37,288 nucleotides of DNA from Odoribacter sp. (GCA_020024465.1 JAHHTT010000018.1:1-37288), one strand, 5' to 3'; shown: positions 16,022-26,436, numbered from the stretch's first letter. Translations and numbers: made by a program. The notes: a model not told the origin generated them from the sequence alone.

Positions 16022-19000
16022 TTATTGTGTAATAATCTGTTCATGGTTTGCCAGTTTTACACTTCTTAGCAGCCATAGGTATGAGTCTTCAAGTAGCGGA
16101 GGTGTCTTGACAGCATTGGGAACCGGTGGGGTTTCTGACAGACAGCGGACTTTGATATTTTCGCCATTCCTGATGTGGTGTACGAGTAGTAAGTCTGGAG
16201 GTAATTTTGCAAAGTCTCGTGCAGGAATCTCAAAAGTCCAGGTTACATCTTTGGCTATTTCGACCATGTCTGTCGGTGTACCGTGATATTTTAACGACCC
16301 CTTGTTGATTACTCCGACTTGATTGCAAGAACTGGCGATGTCTTCGATGATGTGAGTGGAGAATATCACAATTCGGTTGCGGGATAATTCTACCAACAAG
16401 TTTCGGAAACGGATTCGTTCACGTGGATCAAGACCCGCAGTTGGTTCATCAACGACCAATATACGTGGCAGATTAAGTAAGGTCTGTGCAATACCGATAC
16501 GTTGTTTCATGCCGCCAGAGAATCCTCCGATTTTTTTGTCTTTGTTTTCATACATATGTACAGCCTCTAAAACTTCAGTAATGCGTTGTTTACGTACTCT
16601 TGGGTTATATATGCCTTTTAAGAGAGCCTGATATTCAAGAAATTCCCAGGATGTGAGATTTTCGTATGTGCCGAATTCTTGTGGAAGATAACCGATTAGA
16701 CCTTGCAATTCTTCTCGTTTTTTTTGTGTGTCAATGCCATTGATAAATATTTTGCCATAGCTTTGTTCAAAAATACCGCAGATGATACGCATTAGAGTTG
16801 TTTTACCGGCCCCATTGGGCCCCAGTAATCCGAACATTCCGGTATGTATGTCCATGGATACGGCATTTAATGCCTTGAATGGTGTTTTTTTATATCCTAT
16901 GACAGGAATCTTGCAGGCAATTAGGTAAATCATTTTCTTGATTTCCTGGAATCGTCCGTCTGATTGGTCTATTTTGATGTTGTATTTATGAATTTTTTTT
17001 GAAAGATACTGGGCGGAAATGGCAACGTACCATATTAATCCTAACAGAATGGCAATTCCGGCATTTGAAAATTTAAGTGTAGCCCAAGCCAATGTCACTA
17101 GAGGAGAAAGATAATGTACTGTGATATCAAGAATTTCAAGTATCTTACCCAATAGATACCTGTTGTTCGTTCTAAAGTATTCGCAAGCAATTCGGATGGC
17201 CTTTTTTGTTAGTTGCCAAGTGCAAATGGCAAATATAATGGTCCAAAATATTACTGTCTGATACCAATAAGTAAAATAAAACATAAAACCGATCAAAGGA
17301 ATTATCCAAAGCAGTGGTTGTAAGTCTTTTATAGTGCGGTATTCTTCTTTCAGACCTAACCGTTCGCGGGTGTGTTGTCCGGAAGTCCATTCCCGCTGGA
17401 ATTCATTGGGACGGCCGTATATCTTTACCAAATTCCGGATTGAAATGTAAATTTCTTGATCGGGAGGGATGATACGGCTGTTGGCTTGTCGTAAACTTGT
17501 TTCTACAAACCAGGTTGCTGCCGGTATCAATATGACGGCACCGATAAGATACCCAAGTTTCCATATAAGGGTGGTGTTTAGCAAATAGATGCCTGTGACG
17601 GAAACCAATAGTAATGAAATCTGAAGTAGTTTCATCCATGGATTCTGCCTTCTGAGTCTGAGTAGAGCCTCTTCCACTCCGGAATATAAAGTGGGAATTA
17701 TAACTAACGTCAGGAGGGTGCTCATGGTCAGTCCGCCGATGACTGTTATTGCAAATGGAGCTCCCAATCCTGACACAAATTCTCCTTGTCCCATCGCCAG
17801 CGGGAACATTGCAATAATGGTGGTGATGGCTGTAATCAGTATGGGCCGTAGGCGTGAAATACCGGCAATGATCAATGCCCTTGCTTTGCGGTTGCCTTGC
17901 CGTCTTAATTGTGAAGTATAGTCAATAAGAATGATACTGTTATTGACTACGATGCCGATTAATATGATAACTCCGATAAAGACATTTGCATTCATTAGCG
18001 AATTGCTTGTGAACAATAAAGCTAACAAAGAACCGATAGCAGCCAACGGTATGGCAAACATTAGTACAATGGGTGCTGTAACTGATTCAAAAACAGATGC
18101 TAATATCATATAGATAATGGCAAATGCGGCCAATATCAAAAAGGTGAATTCACTGGTTTTATCGTCTTCGTGTACGACTTCAACCGCGACTCCTGTTGGG
18201 ATATCTGTTTGCTGTACTAAATCATCGACTTCTAGCCGGGCTGCTTCCAAGATACTTTTGGATTCGTTTACATCTGAATTAAAGGTGTAATTGACAGTAA
18301 TTTCTTTGTCCTGATTGACGCGTATAATGCTTCCCTGGCCGCGGTCAAGATTGATTTGGCTGAAGTTGCGTAAATCCGTGATAGAGTTGTTGTCATTTGA
18401 AACTTCCAGATTACGTAAATCGTCTAATGTGCGTATAGGTTCTGTGTTCTCCTTTTCTTCTTTCTCAACTAAGCCTTTGTCTTTGATAATAATGTCGTAT
18501 TCTTCATTCCCAGCTTTATATTTGATCGAAGTTGTATTTTGAGGGGCAAAGTTGTTTAATTCTGTTGCGACATGAGCTGGCGTGACATCATATAGGCCCA
18601 TTAGATATTGGTCGAATAGGATGCGTGCTTCCGGTTTTCCCCGTGAGTAGCTCATTGAAGCATTACTGATGTTTTCCAAGTCTTCCAGTTGATATTCCAA
18701 TAATTCGGCAAGGTTGGACATTTTTTCAAAATCCTGTCCTTTTATGATTATTTTTTCGCTTTGGCTTCCCATGCCCATTTTGCGCAGAAGTTCTTCGCCG
18801 CCGCTCATCAGGGCACTGCCTCCTCCTCCCTGAAAGTTTTCGCTACTCTCGATGGCTTCATAGCTTACATCACTGATGGGCAATCCTTGGGTTTTGTTTA
18901 TGACCAGGTCTTTTAATGTGTTGAGAGTTTTATTGTCAATCTTTTCAAAATTGTCTTTTAATTTGATGGTAAGGCGGGCATCTGTCGCAAATACTTGAGA

Positions 19001-20770
19001 ATTGTATTGTTCTATTTCCGGAATGTCCTGCAGGCGTTCTTCGTACAGGCGGACGGTTTCATCCGTACGGCTTAAGGTGTTGCCGTTGGGAAATGTCATG
19101 TAGATGTTAAAAGTATCTGCTTCTATTTCTTTGAGTGTGTTCAGTGTCAATGTCAGCGACAACGCAAGGGTGACGACTAATAGTAGTAAGGCTGAAAATA
19201 CGACAGTGCTTGGTTTTCGCAAACATATTTTCAATAGGGCAATATAGATTTGTACGGGACGGCTGTGTATGGATAGTGTACTGAAATTTACCCGCTCGCC
19301 TTGTCTTTTCATGAATTGGTTGACTGCCATTGGAATTAGCAGTAATGCTACGGACAGTGATAGGAGTAATGTAGTAATGATGGAAACGCCGATGTGTTTG
19401 CCTATCAGTTTTAGCAGAAAATCATCCGAAAAGAGAAAAGGAAGAAATACAGTGATGGTTGTCAAGGTGGCTGCGACTACTGCCTTGGCCACTTCTTTCG
19501 TTCCTTGAACGGATGCTGCTTCACTTGGCATACCGGTTGACCGTAAACGGAAAATGTTTTCCATGACAACAACAGAATTGTCTAAAAGCATACCTACAGC
19601 CAAAGCAATACCGGTTAAGGTCAGTGTATTGATACTTATGCCGGAGAAGTAGAAAAAATAGAATGCTGAAAATACGGAAATGGGAATGGCAAATGCAATA
19701 AAAGTTACTATTTTGAAATTCCGTAAAAATAAATACAGAATAAAGATGGCCAGAATGGCTCCTGTAATGGCCAGATTCATGATGATATTGATGTTTTCGC
19801 TCATGGTTTCTGCCACATCTGTATCAACTTGTATGGAAATTCCTTTGACGGCCAGTTCTGTATTTAACTGAGCGATTTCTTTTCTGACCCGTTCTGATAA
19901 ATCGATAATGTTCACGAGGGGTGATTTGGTAATGATGCAGGTTATGACTTCTTGCCCGTTCACTCGTGAATAGCTCTCTTCTTCTTTGATGCCGAAATTG
20001 ATTGTTGCAATGTCTTTGAGTAATATCGGTCCGTTGCCCACAATAATGTTTCCCAAATCATCGGTGTTCAGATATTCTGCCGTGACATTTACGAAATATC
20101 GTTTGGAGTTTTCGTATACCGAACCGGCAAATGTTTTTTCTGACATATTGCCGCTGATGAGAGCGCTGATTTGCGATGCAGTTATATTCAGTGCTTTGCA
20201 TTTTTCTTTGTCTAATAGGATTTCTATGCTTTTTTGGCGTCCTCCCATGACATTGACTGACGCAATCCCATCGGTGCTTTCCAATACAGGGACAATGTCC
20301 GCGTCTGTGATGTTGCGTACGTAGTCGATGTCTTCATTGCTGAGCACTTGCAGTGTCATGAATTGGTCGCTGGCCATGCCGGAACCAGCCTTACTGATTT
20401 GTACAGTAAATTCTTCCGGTAGGTTCTTGGTGATGGCTTTGATTTTCTCTTCCAGTTTCAGATAAGCATATTTGATGTTTGTATTTTGGGAGAATGAGAC
20501 GGTTGTATTGGCTCCTTGTGAATTGATTCGGGTATTGATATCCTCCACGCCTTCCATTCCACTGATGATTCCTTCTATTGGAACTACGGCTTGGCTTTCT
20601 ATGTATTGGGGATCCGGATTTGTCTTTGTGCCGACATGGATGTGTAATTTGGGATATTCGGCATCCGGAAATAGTTCCATTGGCAGGTGTCTGTATGAAA
20701 ATAATCCCATCATCGTCAGGCCGATGAAGAGCATGGAAATGAAAACCTTCCGTCTGATTAATTTATCCAT
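16022..20770 (-). CDS. RND permease fused to an ABC ATPase with membrane insert
   Basis: This 1582-residue hybrid has three parts. Residues 1 to about 1035 form a complete RND permease with two porter domains and 12 helices; its helix-4 motif is GMLLDN (Asp397), a single aspartate. About residues 1040-1290 add two helices (near 1048-1090), then a strand-like ISIRNLVKIYG (1109-1119), then roughly four more membrane segments. Residues 1298-1582 are an ABC ATPase: Walker A GPNGAGKT (1317-1324), Q-loop YLPQEF, signature SGGMKQ, Walker B ILVVDE (1437-1442), switch His1473. I chose the ATG ending at 20770 because AAGGA lies 8-12 bases upstream and the RND helix follows directly; a TTG at 20794 would overlap the previous gene. 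Role inferred: coupling ATP hydrolysis to an RND-type exporter. Confidence 0.93.
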   Translation of the reverse strand: MDKLIRRKVFISMLFIGLTMMGLFSYRHLPMELFPDAEYPKLHIHVGTKTNPDPQYIESQAVVPIEGIISGMEGVEDINTRINSQGANTTVSFSQNTNIKYAYLKLEEKIKAITKNLPEEFTVQISKAGSGMASDQFMTLQVLSNEDIDYVRNITDADIVPVLESTDGIASVNVMGGRQKSIEILLDKEKCKALNITASQISALISGNMSEKTFAGSVYENSKRYFVNVTAEYLNTDDLGNIIVGNGPILLKDIATINFGIKEEESYSRVNGQEVITCIITKSPLVNIIDLSERVRKEIAQLNTELAVKGISIQVDTDVAETMSENINIIMNLAITGAILAIFILYLFLRNFKIVTFIAFAIPISVFSAFYFFYFSGISINTLTLTGIALAVGMLLDNSVVVMENIFRLRSTGMPSEAASVQGTKEVAKAVVAATLTTITVFLPFLFSDDFLLKLIGKHIGVSIITTLLLSLSVALLLIPMAVNQFMKRQGERVNFSTLSIHSRPVQIYIALLKICLRKPSTVVFSALLLLVVTLALSLTLTLNTLKEIEADTFNIYMTFPNGNTLSRTDETVRLYEERLQDIPEIEQYNSQVFATDARLTIKLKDNFEKIDNKTLNTLKDLVINKTQGLPISDVSYEAIESSENFQGGGGSALMSGGEELLRKMGMGSQSEKIIIKGQDFEKMSNLAELLEYQLEDLENISNASMSYSRGKPEARILFDQYLMGLYDVTPAHVATELNNFAPQNTTSIKYKAGNEEYDIIIKDKGLVEKEEKENTEPIRTLDDLRNLEVSNDNNSITDLRNFSQINLDRGQGSIIRVNQDKEITVNYTFNSDVNESKSILEAARLEVDDLVQQTDIPTGVAVEVVHEDDKTSEFTFLILAAFAIIYMILASVFESVTAPIVLMFAIPLAAIGSLLALLFTSNSLMNANVFIGVIILIGIVVNNSIILIDYTSQLRRQGNRKARALIIAGISRLRPILITAITTIIAMFPLAMGQGEFVSGLGAPFAITVIGGLTMSTLLTLVIIPTLYSGVEEALLRLRRQNPWMKLLQISLLLVSVTGIYLLNTTLIWKLGYLIGAVILIPAATWFVETSLRQANSRIIPPDQEIYISIRNLVKIYGRPNEFQREWTSGQHTRERLGLKEEYRTIKDLQPLLWIIPLIGFMFYFTYWYQTVIFWTIIFAICTWQLTKKAIRIACEYFRTNNRYLLGKILEILDITVHYLSPLVTLAWATLKFSNAGIAILLGLIWYVAISAQYLSKKIHKYNIKIDQSDGRFQEIKKMIYLIACKIPVIGYKKTPFKALNAVSMDIHTGMFGLLGPNGAGKTTLMRIICGIFEQSYGKIFINGIDTQKKREELQGLIGYLPQEFGTYENLTSWEFLEYQALLKGIYNPRVRKQRITEVLEAVHMYENKDKKIGGFSGGMKQRIGIAQTLLNLPRILVVDEPTAGLDPRERIRFRNLLVELSRNRIVIFSTHIIEDIASSCNQVGVINKGSLKYHGTPTDMVEIAKDVTWTFEIPARDFAKLPPDLLLVHHIRNGENIKVRCLSETPPVPNAVKTPPLLEDSYLWLLRSVKLANHEQIITQ

Positions 20771-20774
20771 ACTG

Positions 20775-23700
20775 TTATTCCTTTTTTTTGTCAAAGATAT
20801 AGTATACGCAAGGTATTACGACCAGAGTCATAACGGTGGAAGAGAACAATCCTCCAATTACAGCCAATGCCATGGGTGAACGTAAAGAAGCTCCTTCGCC
20901 GAATCCGAAACACATCGGTAATAAAGCAAGTATCGTTGTTAGACTTGTCATGGTGATGGGACGGATACGTTGTTGTGCTGCTGTCTGAAGCGATTCTGTT
21001 AAAGTAAAACCGCTTTCTTTCAGTTTATTTGTGGCATCCACGAGCAATATGGAATTGTTTACTGCAATACCGGCAAGCATGATGATTCCGATAAGAGCCA
21101 TCATGTTTAGCGTGTCTCCTGCCAATAAGAAGGCATAGATACTGCCTACTCCAGCCAATGGTATGGTCAGCAGGATGGTAAACGGATGGCGCAAAGATTC
21201 AAATTGTGATGCCATGACCATGTAGACGAGGATAATGGATAGGAGTAGGGCAAATGAAAGTCCGTTAAAGGCCTCTGCCCGTTTCTCTTCTTCTCCGGTG
21301 ATTTTTGCAGAGTATTTTGCTGGAAATTGAATGTTTTTCAGTTGAGCATTGATGGCAGGTGTTACACTGCTTAATGTATGGCCTTTTTCAAGCATGGCTG
21401 TTATTTTTCCGATACGGCTTTGATTTTTGCGGTTGATTTCCTTGGGAGCAGAGGTGATATTGACGTCCGCTATTTCTCCTAAACGATATTTTTTATCCCC
21501 TTGTATGATTTCGACATTTTGTAATTCCGCAAATGAAATTTCCGGCACCCGTATCTCAATGTTAATGGGTTCACCTTCAGATTCGAAGGTGCTGGCAGTC
21601 GTGCCGTTCAGTCTGTTCTTTACTTGCGAAGCGACGGTGGAGATGTCAATTCCATAAATGCCGCTCTTTAATCTGTCAATGGTGATGTCTATTTCCGGAG
21701 CACCTTTTTCCATGGAGGTTCGTACATTATAGATACCTGCAATTGATGAAATTTTTTCTTTTGCTTCATTGCAGAGTTCTTCTATCGCTTCCAGATCCTC
21801 ACCTTTTATTTCGATAACTACCGGAGCTTCATGATTCCCTAAAATGCTTTGTAAGGCGGATTGTTCTTTTTCAAAGGATATTTCTATTCCGTCAGGAATA
21901 ACATAATTGTGGTTTAGTCGGTTGATGATGGCATCCGCATCCAAATGGGAAGAGGCTTTCAGGCGTGTTTTGATTTCTGCCTGGTTTTCTTCTTCCAGTT
22001 TCCCGTCTCCGGCTTGATTTTCTGTATTTGAAGGCCCGATTTGGGTGAAAATCCATTCTAAATCTTCACCGGCAAGTTCTGTAATGATTGTTTCGATGGT
22101 CGCTGCTGCATGGTCTGTGCTTTGTAGTCGCGAACCGGGTTCTAAGGTTACGAATGTGGAGAATTCCCTGGATTCTGCCTTGGGCATAAATTCCATTTTC
22201 AACTGAGGAACCAGCATATAACTGAAGGCTGCTAAAGCGAAGGCTGAGAGAACAACTGTATATCGGTGGTTCAGTAGTTTGCCTACAAATTTGCCATATC
22301 CTTTTATCTGAACCGATCCTTTGTCTGTTGATGGTCTTTTTACGTATTTCGAAGCCAGCATCGGCATGAGCAGTATGGCTGCAAATAAAGAGGATAGTAG
22401 GGAGAATGACACTGTCCAGGCCTGTTCTTTAAACAGCTCTCCGGCTGCACCTTGGATGTATACGATGGGGAGGAATACAACAATGGTTGTCAGGGTTGAC
22501 GAGGTGATGGCTCCTGCGACTTCTGAGGTGCCTTTTATCGCGGCTTCTTTAGGGGACAGACCGTTTTCCAGGTTGCGGTATATGTTTTCCATCACAACGA
22601 TGGCATTGTCTATCAGCATTCCTGCTCCAAGTGCCAGTCCGCCTAATGTCATGATGTTGATGGTGAGTCCATTGAAGTACATAAGATTGAAAGTTGCAAT
22701 AATAGATACCGGAATGGATATGCTGACAATCAAAGTGGTGTTGATTCGTCTTAAGAATACGTACAATATGATCATTGCCAACAGAATTCCCATGATGGCC
22801 GAGTCTTTTACTTCGCTGATGGAGGCTCCGATAAAATTTCCCTGATTGCCGATTACATGAAATTCGTAACCGGGCATACTTTTTTTCAGCTCCTCCAGTT
22901 TTTGTGTGATGTTTTCAACTGCTTGAACCGTGTTGTATTTATTCTCTTTGTAAATGCTGAGGCTGAGGCAGCGTTCACCATTATACCTGGTTAAGTTTTT
23001 CGGTTCTTTATTGCGCAGTTCGATTCGGGCGACGTCCTTTAAATAGACAGGGGCTTTGACATTGTCAGGGGTGGAGGTGTTCTCTGCATTCTTTGTATTT
23101 GCGGGCGTCTTGAAGGCAACGATGATGTTGCTGATGTCTTCCAGGCTTTCCAGCAGATTAACACCTTTGATGGAGTATTGTATTTCATTGTTTACAATGG
23201 TTCCTCCGGAGACATTACGATTCAGTCCCTCTATTTTGGACGCGATTGTTTCTGCCGTCAAGCCGAAAGCATCCAGCATATAGCTGTCGGTCTTTATCTC
23301 TACGTAAGCTTCTTCTTGTCCGTTCAGCTGTATGTCTGCAATTCCTTCGAGGCGGACGAATTCACTGCGCATATAGTTTTCTGCTATCTTTCGCAGTTCG
23401 TTCATATCCGTTACTTCCCGATGGCTCATGGCAATGGTCATTACGGGAGTGGCGTTCGCATCATATCTGGATACATTCAGTGATGTAATGCCTTCATTTT
23501 GCCCGATTTGCGACATGCTACGCTGTAAATCCAGAAAAGCTGCGTCCATGTCCTGCTCCCAGTCATATTCTACCGTAATGGAGGCTCCGCCCACTTTACT
23601 GCTGCTGCTTACCTGTTGTACGCCTTCCTGGCGGGCTGCGATTGATTCGATAGGTTCAATGAATTGTTTTTCTATCTCCTCGGGTGGATATTCGCCTGCT

Positions 23701-23849
23701 TCCAGTTCGATATAAAGAGCGGGATTCTTCAAGTCAGGGAATAAATCGGTTCCCAATCTGTTGTATGAGATAATGCCTAATAAGCACACTCCTAATGTGA
23801 GCATCAGGACGCTGACCGGATATTTTACTGCAAATTTTGTTATGCCCAT
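20775..23849 (-). CDS. RND efflux permease (first of the pair)
   Basis: This 1024-residue RND permease has the full 12-helix, two-porter-domain layout. The first helix is KYPVSVLMLTLGVCLLG. The helix-4 motif is GMLIDNAIVVMEN with one acidic residue (Asp414) followed by Asn415, where AcrB has two aspartates. This pattern is common in SwrC/CzcA-like and HAE-type relatives. The stop precedes the next RND-ABC gene by four bases, and the adaptor gene lies 16 bases upstream, so all are one transcript. Together with the fused RND it may form a mixed trimer as MdtB and MdtC do in Escherichia coli (inference). Confidence 0.94.
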   Translation of the reverse strand: MGITKFAVKYPVSVLMLTLGVCLLGIISYNRLGTDLFPDLKNPALYIELEAGEYPPEEIEKQFIEPIESIAARQEGVQQVSSSSKVGGASITVEYDWEQDMDAAFLDLQRSMSQIGQNEGITSLNVSRYDANATPVMTIAMSHREVTDMNELRKIAENYMRSEFVRLEGIADIQLNGQEEAYVEIKTDSYMLDAFGLTAETIASKIEGLNRNVSGGTIVNNEIQYSIKGVNLLESLEDISNIIVAFKTPANTKNAENTSTPDNVKAPVYLKDVARIELRNKEPKNLTRYNGERCLSLSIYKENKYNTVQAVENITQKLEELKKSMPGYEFHVIGNQGNFIGASISEVKDSAIMGILLAMIILYVFLRRINTTLIVSISIPVSIIATFNLMYFNGLTINIMTLGGLALGAGMLIDNAIVVMENIYRNLENGLSPKEAAIKGTSEVAGAITSSTLTTIVVFLPIVYIQGAAGELFKEQAWTVSFSLLSSLFAAILLMPMLASKYVKRPSTDKGSVQIKGYGKFVGKLLNHRYTVVLSAFALAAFSYMLVPQLKMEFMPKAESREFSTFVTLEPGSRLQSTDHAAATIETIITELAGEDLEWIFTQIGPSNTENQAGDGKLEEENQAEIKTRLKASSHLDADAIINRLNHNYVIPDGIEISFEKEQSALQSILGNHEAPVVIEIKGEDLEAIEELCNEAKEKISSIAGIYNVRTSMEKGAPEIDITIDRLKSGIYGIDISTVASQVKNRLNGTTASTFESEGEPINIEIRVPEISFAELQNVEIIQGDKKYRLGEIADVNITSAPKEINRKNQSRIGKITAMLEKGHTLSSVTPAINAQLKNIQFPAKYSAKITGEEEKRAEAFNGLSFALLLSIILVYMVMASQFESLRHPFTILLTIPLAGVGSIYAFLLAGDTLNMMALIGIIMLAGIAVNNSILLVDATNKLKESGFTLTESLQTAAQQRIRPITMTSLTTILALLPMCFGFGEGASLRSPMALAVIGGLFSSTVMTLVVIPCVYYIFDKKKE

Positions 23850-23865
23850 AGCATCTTTATTGTTT

Positions 23866-24924
23866 TTACTTCATCACTTTTACCTTACTGCGGTTACGCA
23901 GCCATTCATAGCCTTTTACTACAATTTTATCACCGGCTTTCAGTCCTTTGGTCACTTCTGCATATTGGTCATCGCTGATGCCGGTCTGTATGATTTTTTC
24001 TTCAGCGTTGTTACGTTCTACTATATAGATGAACTTGCCTCCGCGACGGTTTTTGATGATGTTTTTCGGTACGCATAATACAGAATCTTTACTTTCTGTT
24101 ATCACATCAGCTTTGGCAAACATTCCCGGGCGCAGCTTTAGGCCGGGATTGCTGATTTCGATGTATCCGGCAAAAGTACGGGTGTCTTCGTTGATTGCCG
24201 GAGACAATTGTGTCAGGATGCCTGTTAATGTATCCTGCTTGATATTGTAATTGGTGATGTGTACTTTTTGCCCTACTGTCAGTTTTCCCAGTGCATTCTC
24301 CGGGAATTGTGTTTCAATGTACATTTTGCTGTAGTCCATAATACCGGCCAATGTGCTTCCTGAAGCGACTTCAACATGGGGAGTAAAGTAGGGAAGACTG
24401 ACAATCACTCCTTTGAACGGAGTTTTGATATTCATCTTTTCCAGAGAGATGTAAGCGTTTTCCAAATCTAGTTTGGCATTGATAAATGCATTTTCTGCAT
24501 TGTTCACATCCTTTTCTGTGGCTCCTCCTCTTTCAAACAGACTTTTTTGTCCTTCCCATTCTTTTTCGGCAATTTGTACCTGTAATTTCTTGCTTTCCAA
24601 TTGTACATTGTTGACATATTCTTTGTTCTCCAGACGGATTATGACAGTTCCCGCCTCAACAATATCCCCTAACCGGTAGGGACGTCCCGTCCGGGGATTT
24701 GTCTGCAAATTATAATTTCCGGTATTTTCTGATTTTATTTCAATAGATTTGGTTGCCTTTGCTGTTCCGGTTGTCGTGATGTATTCTTCGATATTTCTAA
24801 ATTGTACATCTTCAATCCATACGGGAGTAGTGGTTTCCGAAGTTGAAGAGCCTCGGTTGTTGTTACAGGAAAACAGGGTTAGTCCCAGTATAACCATTCC
24901 GATAGTCTTTAAATGCGTATTCAT
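23866..24924 (-). CDS. Efflux periplasmic adaptor lipoprotein of the ABC-RND operon
   Basis: This 352-residue membrane fusion protein has a lipoprotein signal ending LTLFSC (Cys20). It carries a split lipoyl domain (GDIVEAGTVIIRLENKEY near 82-99 and KTPFKGVIVSLPYFTPHVEVASGS near 170-193), a coiled-coil hairpin between the halves, a beta-barrel, and a C-terminal GLKAGDKIVVKGYEWLRNRSKVKV domain. It would bridge the two RND permeases and the TolC-like channel. It lies between channel and pump genes, 45 bases and 16 bases away. It is the only adaptor in the operon, although two transporter types are encoded. Confidence 0.94.
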   Translation of the reverse strand: MNTHLKTIGMVILGLTLFSCNNNRGSSTSETTTPVWIEDVQFRNIEEYITTTGTAKATKSIEIKSENTGNYNLQTNPRTGRPYRLGDIVEAGTVIIRLENKEYVNNVQLESKKLQVQIAEKEWEGQKSLFERGGATEKDVNNAENAFINAKLDLENAYISLEKMNIKTPFKGVIVSLPYFTPHVEVASGSTLAGIMDYSKMYIETQFPENALGKLTVGQKVHITNYNIKQDTLTGILTQLSPAINEDTRTFAGYIEISNPGLKLRPGMFAKADVITESKDSVLCVPKNIIKNRRGGKFIYIVERNNAEEKIIQTGISDDQYAEVTKGLKAGDKIVVKGYEWLRNRSKVKVMK

Positions 24925-24969
24925 AATATCCGGCTTTTCTTATATGATTCGTTGTATTTATAATCTCTT

Positions 24970-26436
24970 TTATTTCAATAATTCTACAGGCAGATAGGTT
25001 TTGTTGTTTTCAAAATCCCATAGAGTCTGTATCTTAAGATTCAGCAATTCCAGTTTGTAGCTGATAATGGCATTGGTATATTCTTGTTTGGCATTAGTCA
25101 GTTGTGTTTGGTATTGTTGCAGTTCCATGCCGGTCAGATTGCCGTTGCGGTATTTCTCCAGGTTGATTTCGTATGTATGCTCTGCGTTTTCAATACTTTT
25201 CTTTTTGATTTCGATTTGTCGGATGAGGGTAGGCAGATTACGGCAGATTTGTCTTACCTCCAGGATGATGTCCTTTTTTTCTTCCTCAAAATCCACTTTG
25301 TCCGATTCCATTGCCAGTTCGCTTGACCTTATTCTTGCTTTCTTTGCGCCCCAGTCAAATATGGGAATGTTCAGCGACACTCCGATTTGTTCGTTGTCGG
25401 TGGGATTGTTATACATATCCTTCACTTTGCCGGCCAGTGCATCCAGACCGATTCGGGCGCTGATACTGCCTTTGAATTCATTTTCCGATTTTGCCCGGAT
25501 GATGTTGAATATGTCTTCTTCAAGCGTGATTTCTTTTTGCCGGAGCTCCATGCGTTGCTCTAAAGCATACCGGACAGCTTCTGCAGAATTGACATTTACG
25601 GTATTGATGGTTGTATTGGGCAGCACCATAATGTCTTCATCCAGCGATATGCCTAAAAGCAGCTTGAAATTGTCTTTTGTGTTTTCATAACTGATTTCTG
25701 CATTATAGACGGACGATTCGCTCGTGGCAAGATTGACTTCGGCTTGAAATTGCTCCTCTTTTGCAACCAGACCTGCTTCGACTTTGTTTTTGATGATTTC
25801 GTAGTTTTGTTTTTGATTATTATATTCGTCTCTGGCGGTATTTAAATCTTTTTGTTTTTGGTAGACTTCATAGAATTGTGTCGTCACCTGTTTTTCGATG
25901 TTCAACTCTTGCATGGCATAGCTGATTTTGGCATTTTCCAGTGCATATTCCAATTCTTTTAATTGCATTTGGGTGCGGTTGTATGTAAAGAGAGGTTGTT
26001 CCAGTCGAAGTGAAAGGTTGTGATTGAAAGAGGTGCTTTTGCGATTGTCTGTTTTGTTGGATGCGTCTTGCCATGAGAGGTCGTTTATCAGCGAGATGGT
26101 CCCATCGGTCCATTTGATGGGCTGTACAATTCCCAAAGAAGCAGACGAACTCATACTTTCATTTGCATACCAGCGGCTGTTGTAATTGTCGTACTGGTTG
26201 TTGCGTGTGTAATTGAATGGATTGACATTCAATGAGAACTGTGATTTTAATGATGCATTTTGAGCCTTCAGGTTTAGTTGTTGCTGTTCCAAACTCATTT
26301 TGCTCTGTATGAGCGAGGGACTGTGTTGGAATGCTACCTCCAAAGCTTTTTCCAGTGTCATCACCTCTTGTGCTGAAATCTGGCTCCATCTGCAAATGAT
26401 CAGTAATGTGGTGAGTAGCAGTATGTGTCTTGACAT
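24970..26436 (-). CDS. TolC-family outer-membrane channel of the ABC-RND operon
   Basis: This 488-residue outer-membrane efflux protein has a signal peptide ending near ISAQ at residue 22. The two OEP repeats are visible as long heptad-rich helices: MTLEKALEVAFQHSPSLIQSKMSLEQQQL in the first, and VRYALEQRMELRQKEITLEEDIFNIIRAKSE in the second. It ends with YRNGNLTGMELQQYQTQLTNAKQEYTNAIISYKLELLNL. It is distinct in sequence from the channel at 11143-12432. It lies between the large permease-peptidase-like gene and the adaptor gene, so it is the dedicated exit duct of this system. Confidence 0.94.
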   Translation of the reverse strand: MSRHILLLTTLLIICRWSQISAQEVMTLEKALEVAFQHSPSLIQSKMSLEQQQLNLKAQNASLKSQFSLNVNPFNYTRNNQYDNYNSRWYANESMSSSASLGIVQPIKWTDGTISLINDLSWQDASNKTDNRKSTSFNHNLSLRLEQPLFTYNRTQMQLKELEYALENAKISYAMQELNIEKQVTTQFYEVYQKQKDLNTARDEYNNQKQNYEIIKNKVEAGLVAKEEQFQAEVNLATSESSVYNAEISYENTKDNFKLLLGISLDEDIMVLPNTTINTVNVNSAEAVRYALEQRMELRQKEITLEEDIFNIIRAKSENEFKGSISARIGLDALAGKVKDMYNNPTDNEQIGVSLNIPIFDWGAKKARIRSSELAMESDKVDFEEEKKDIILEVRQICRNLPTLIRQIEIKKKSIENAEHTYEINLEKYRNGNLTGMELQQYQTQLTNAKQEYTNAIISYKLELLNLKIQTLWDFENNKTYLPVELLK

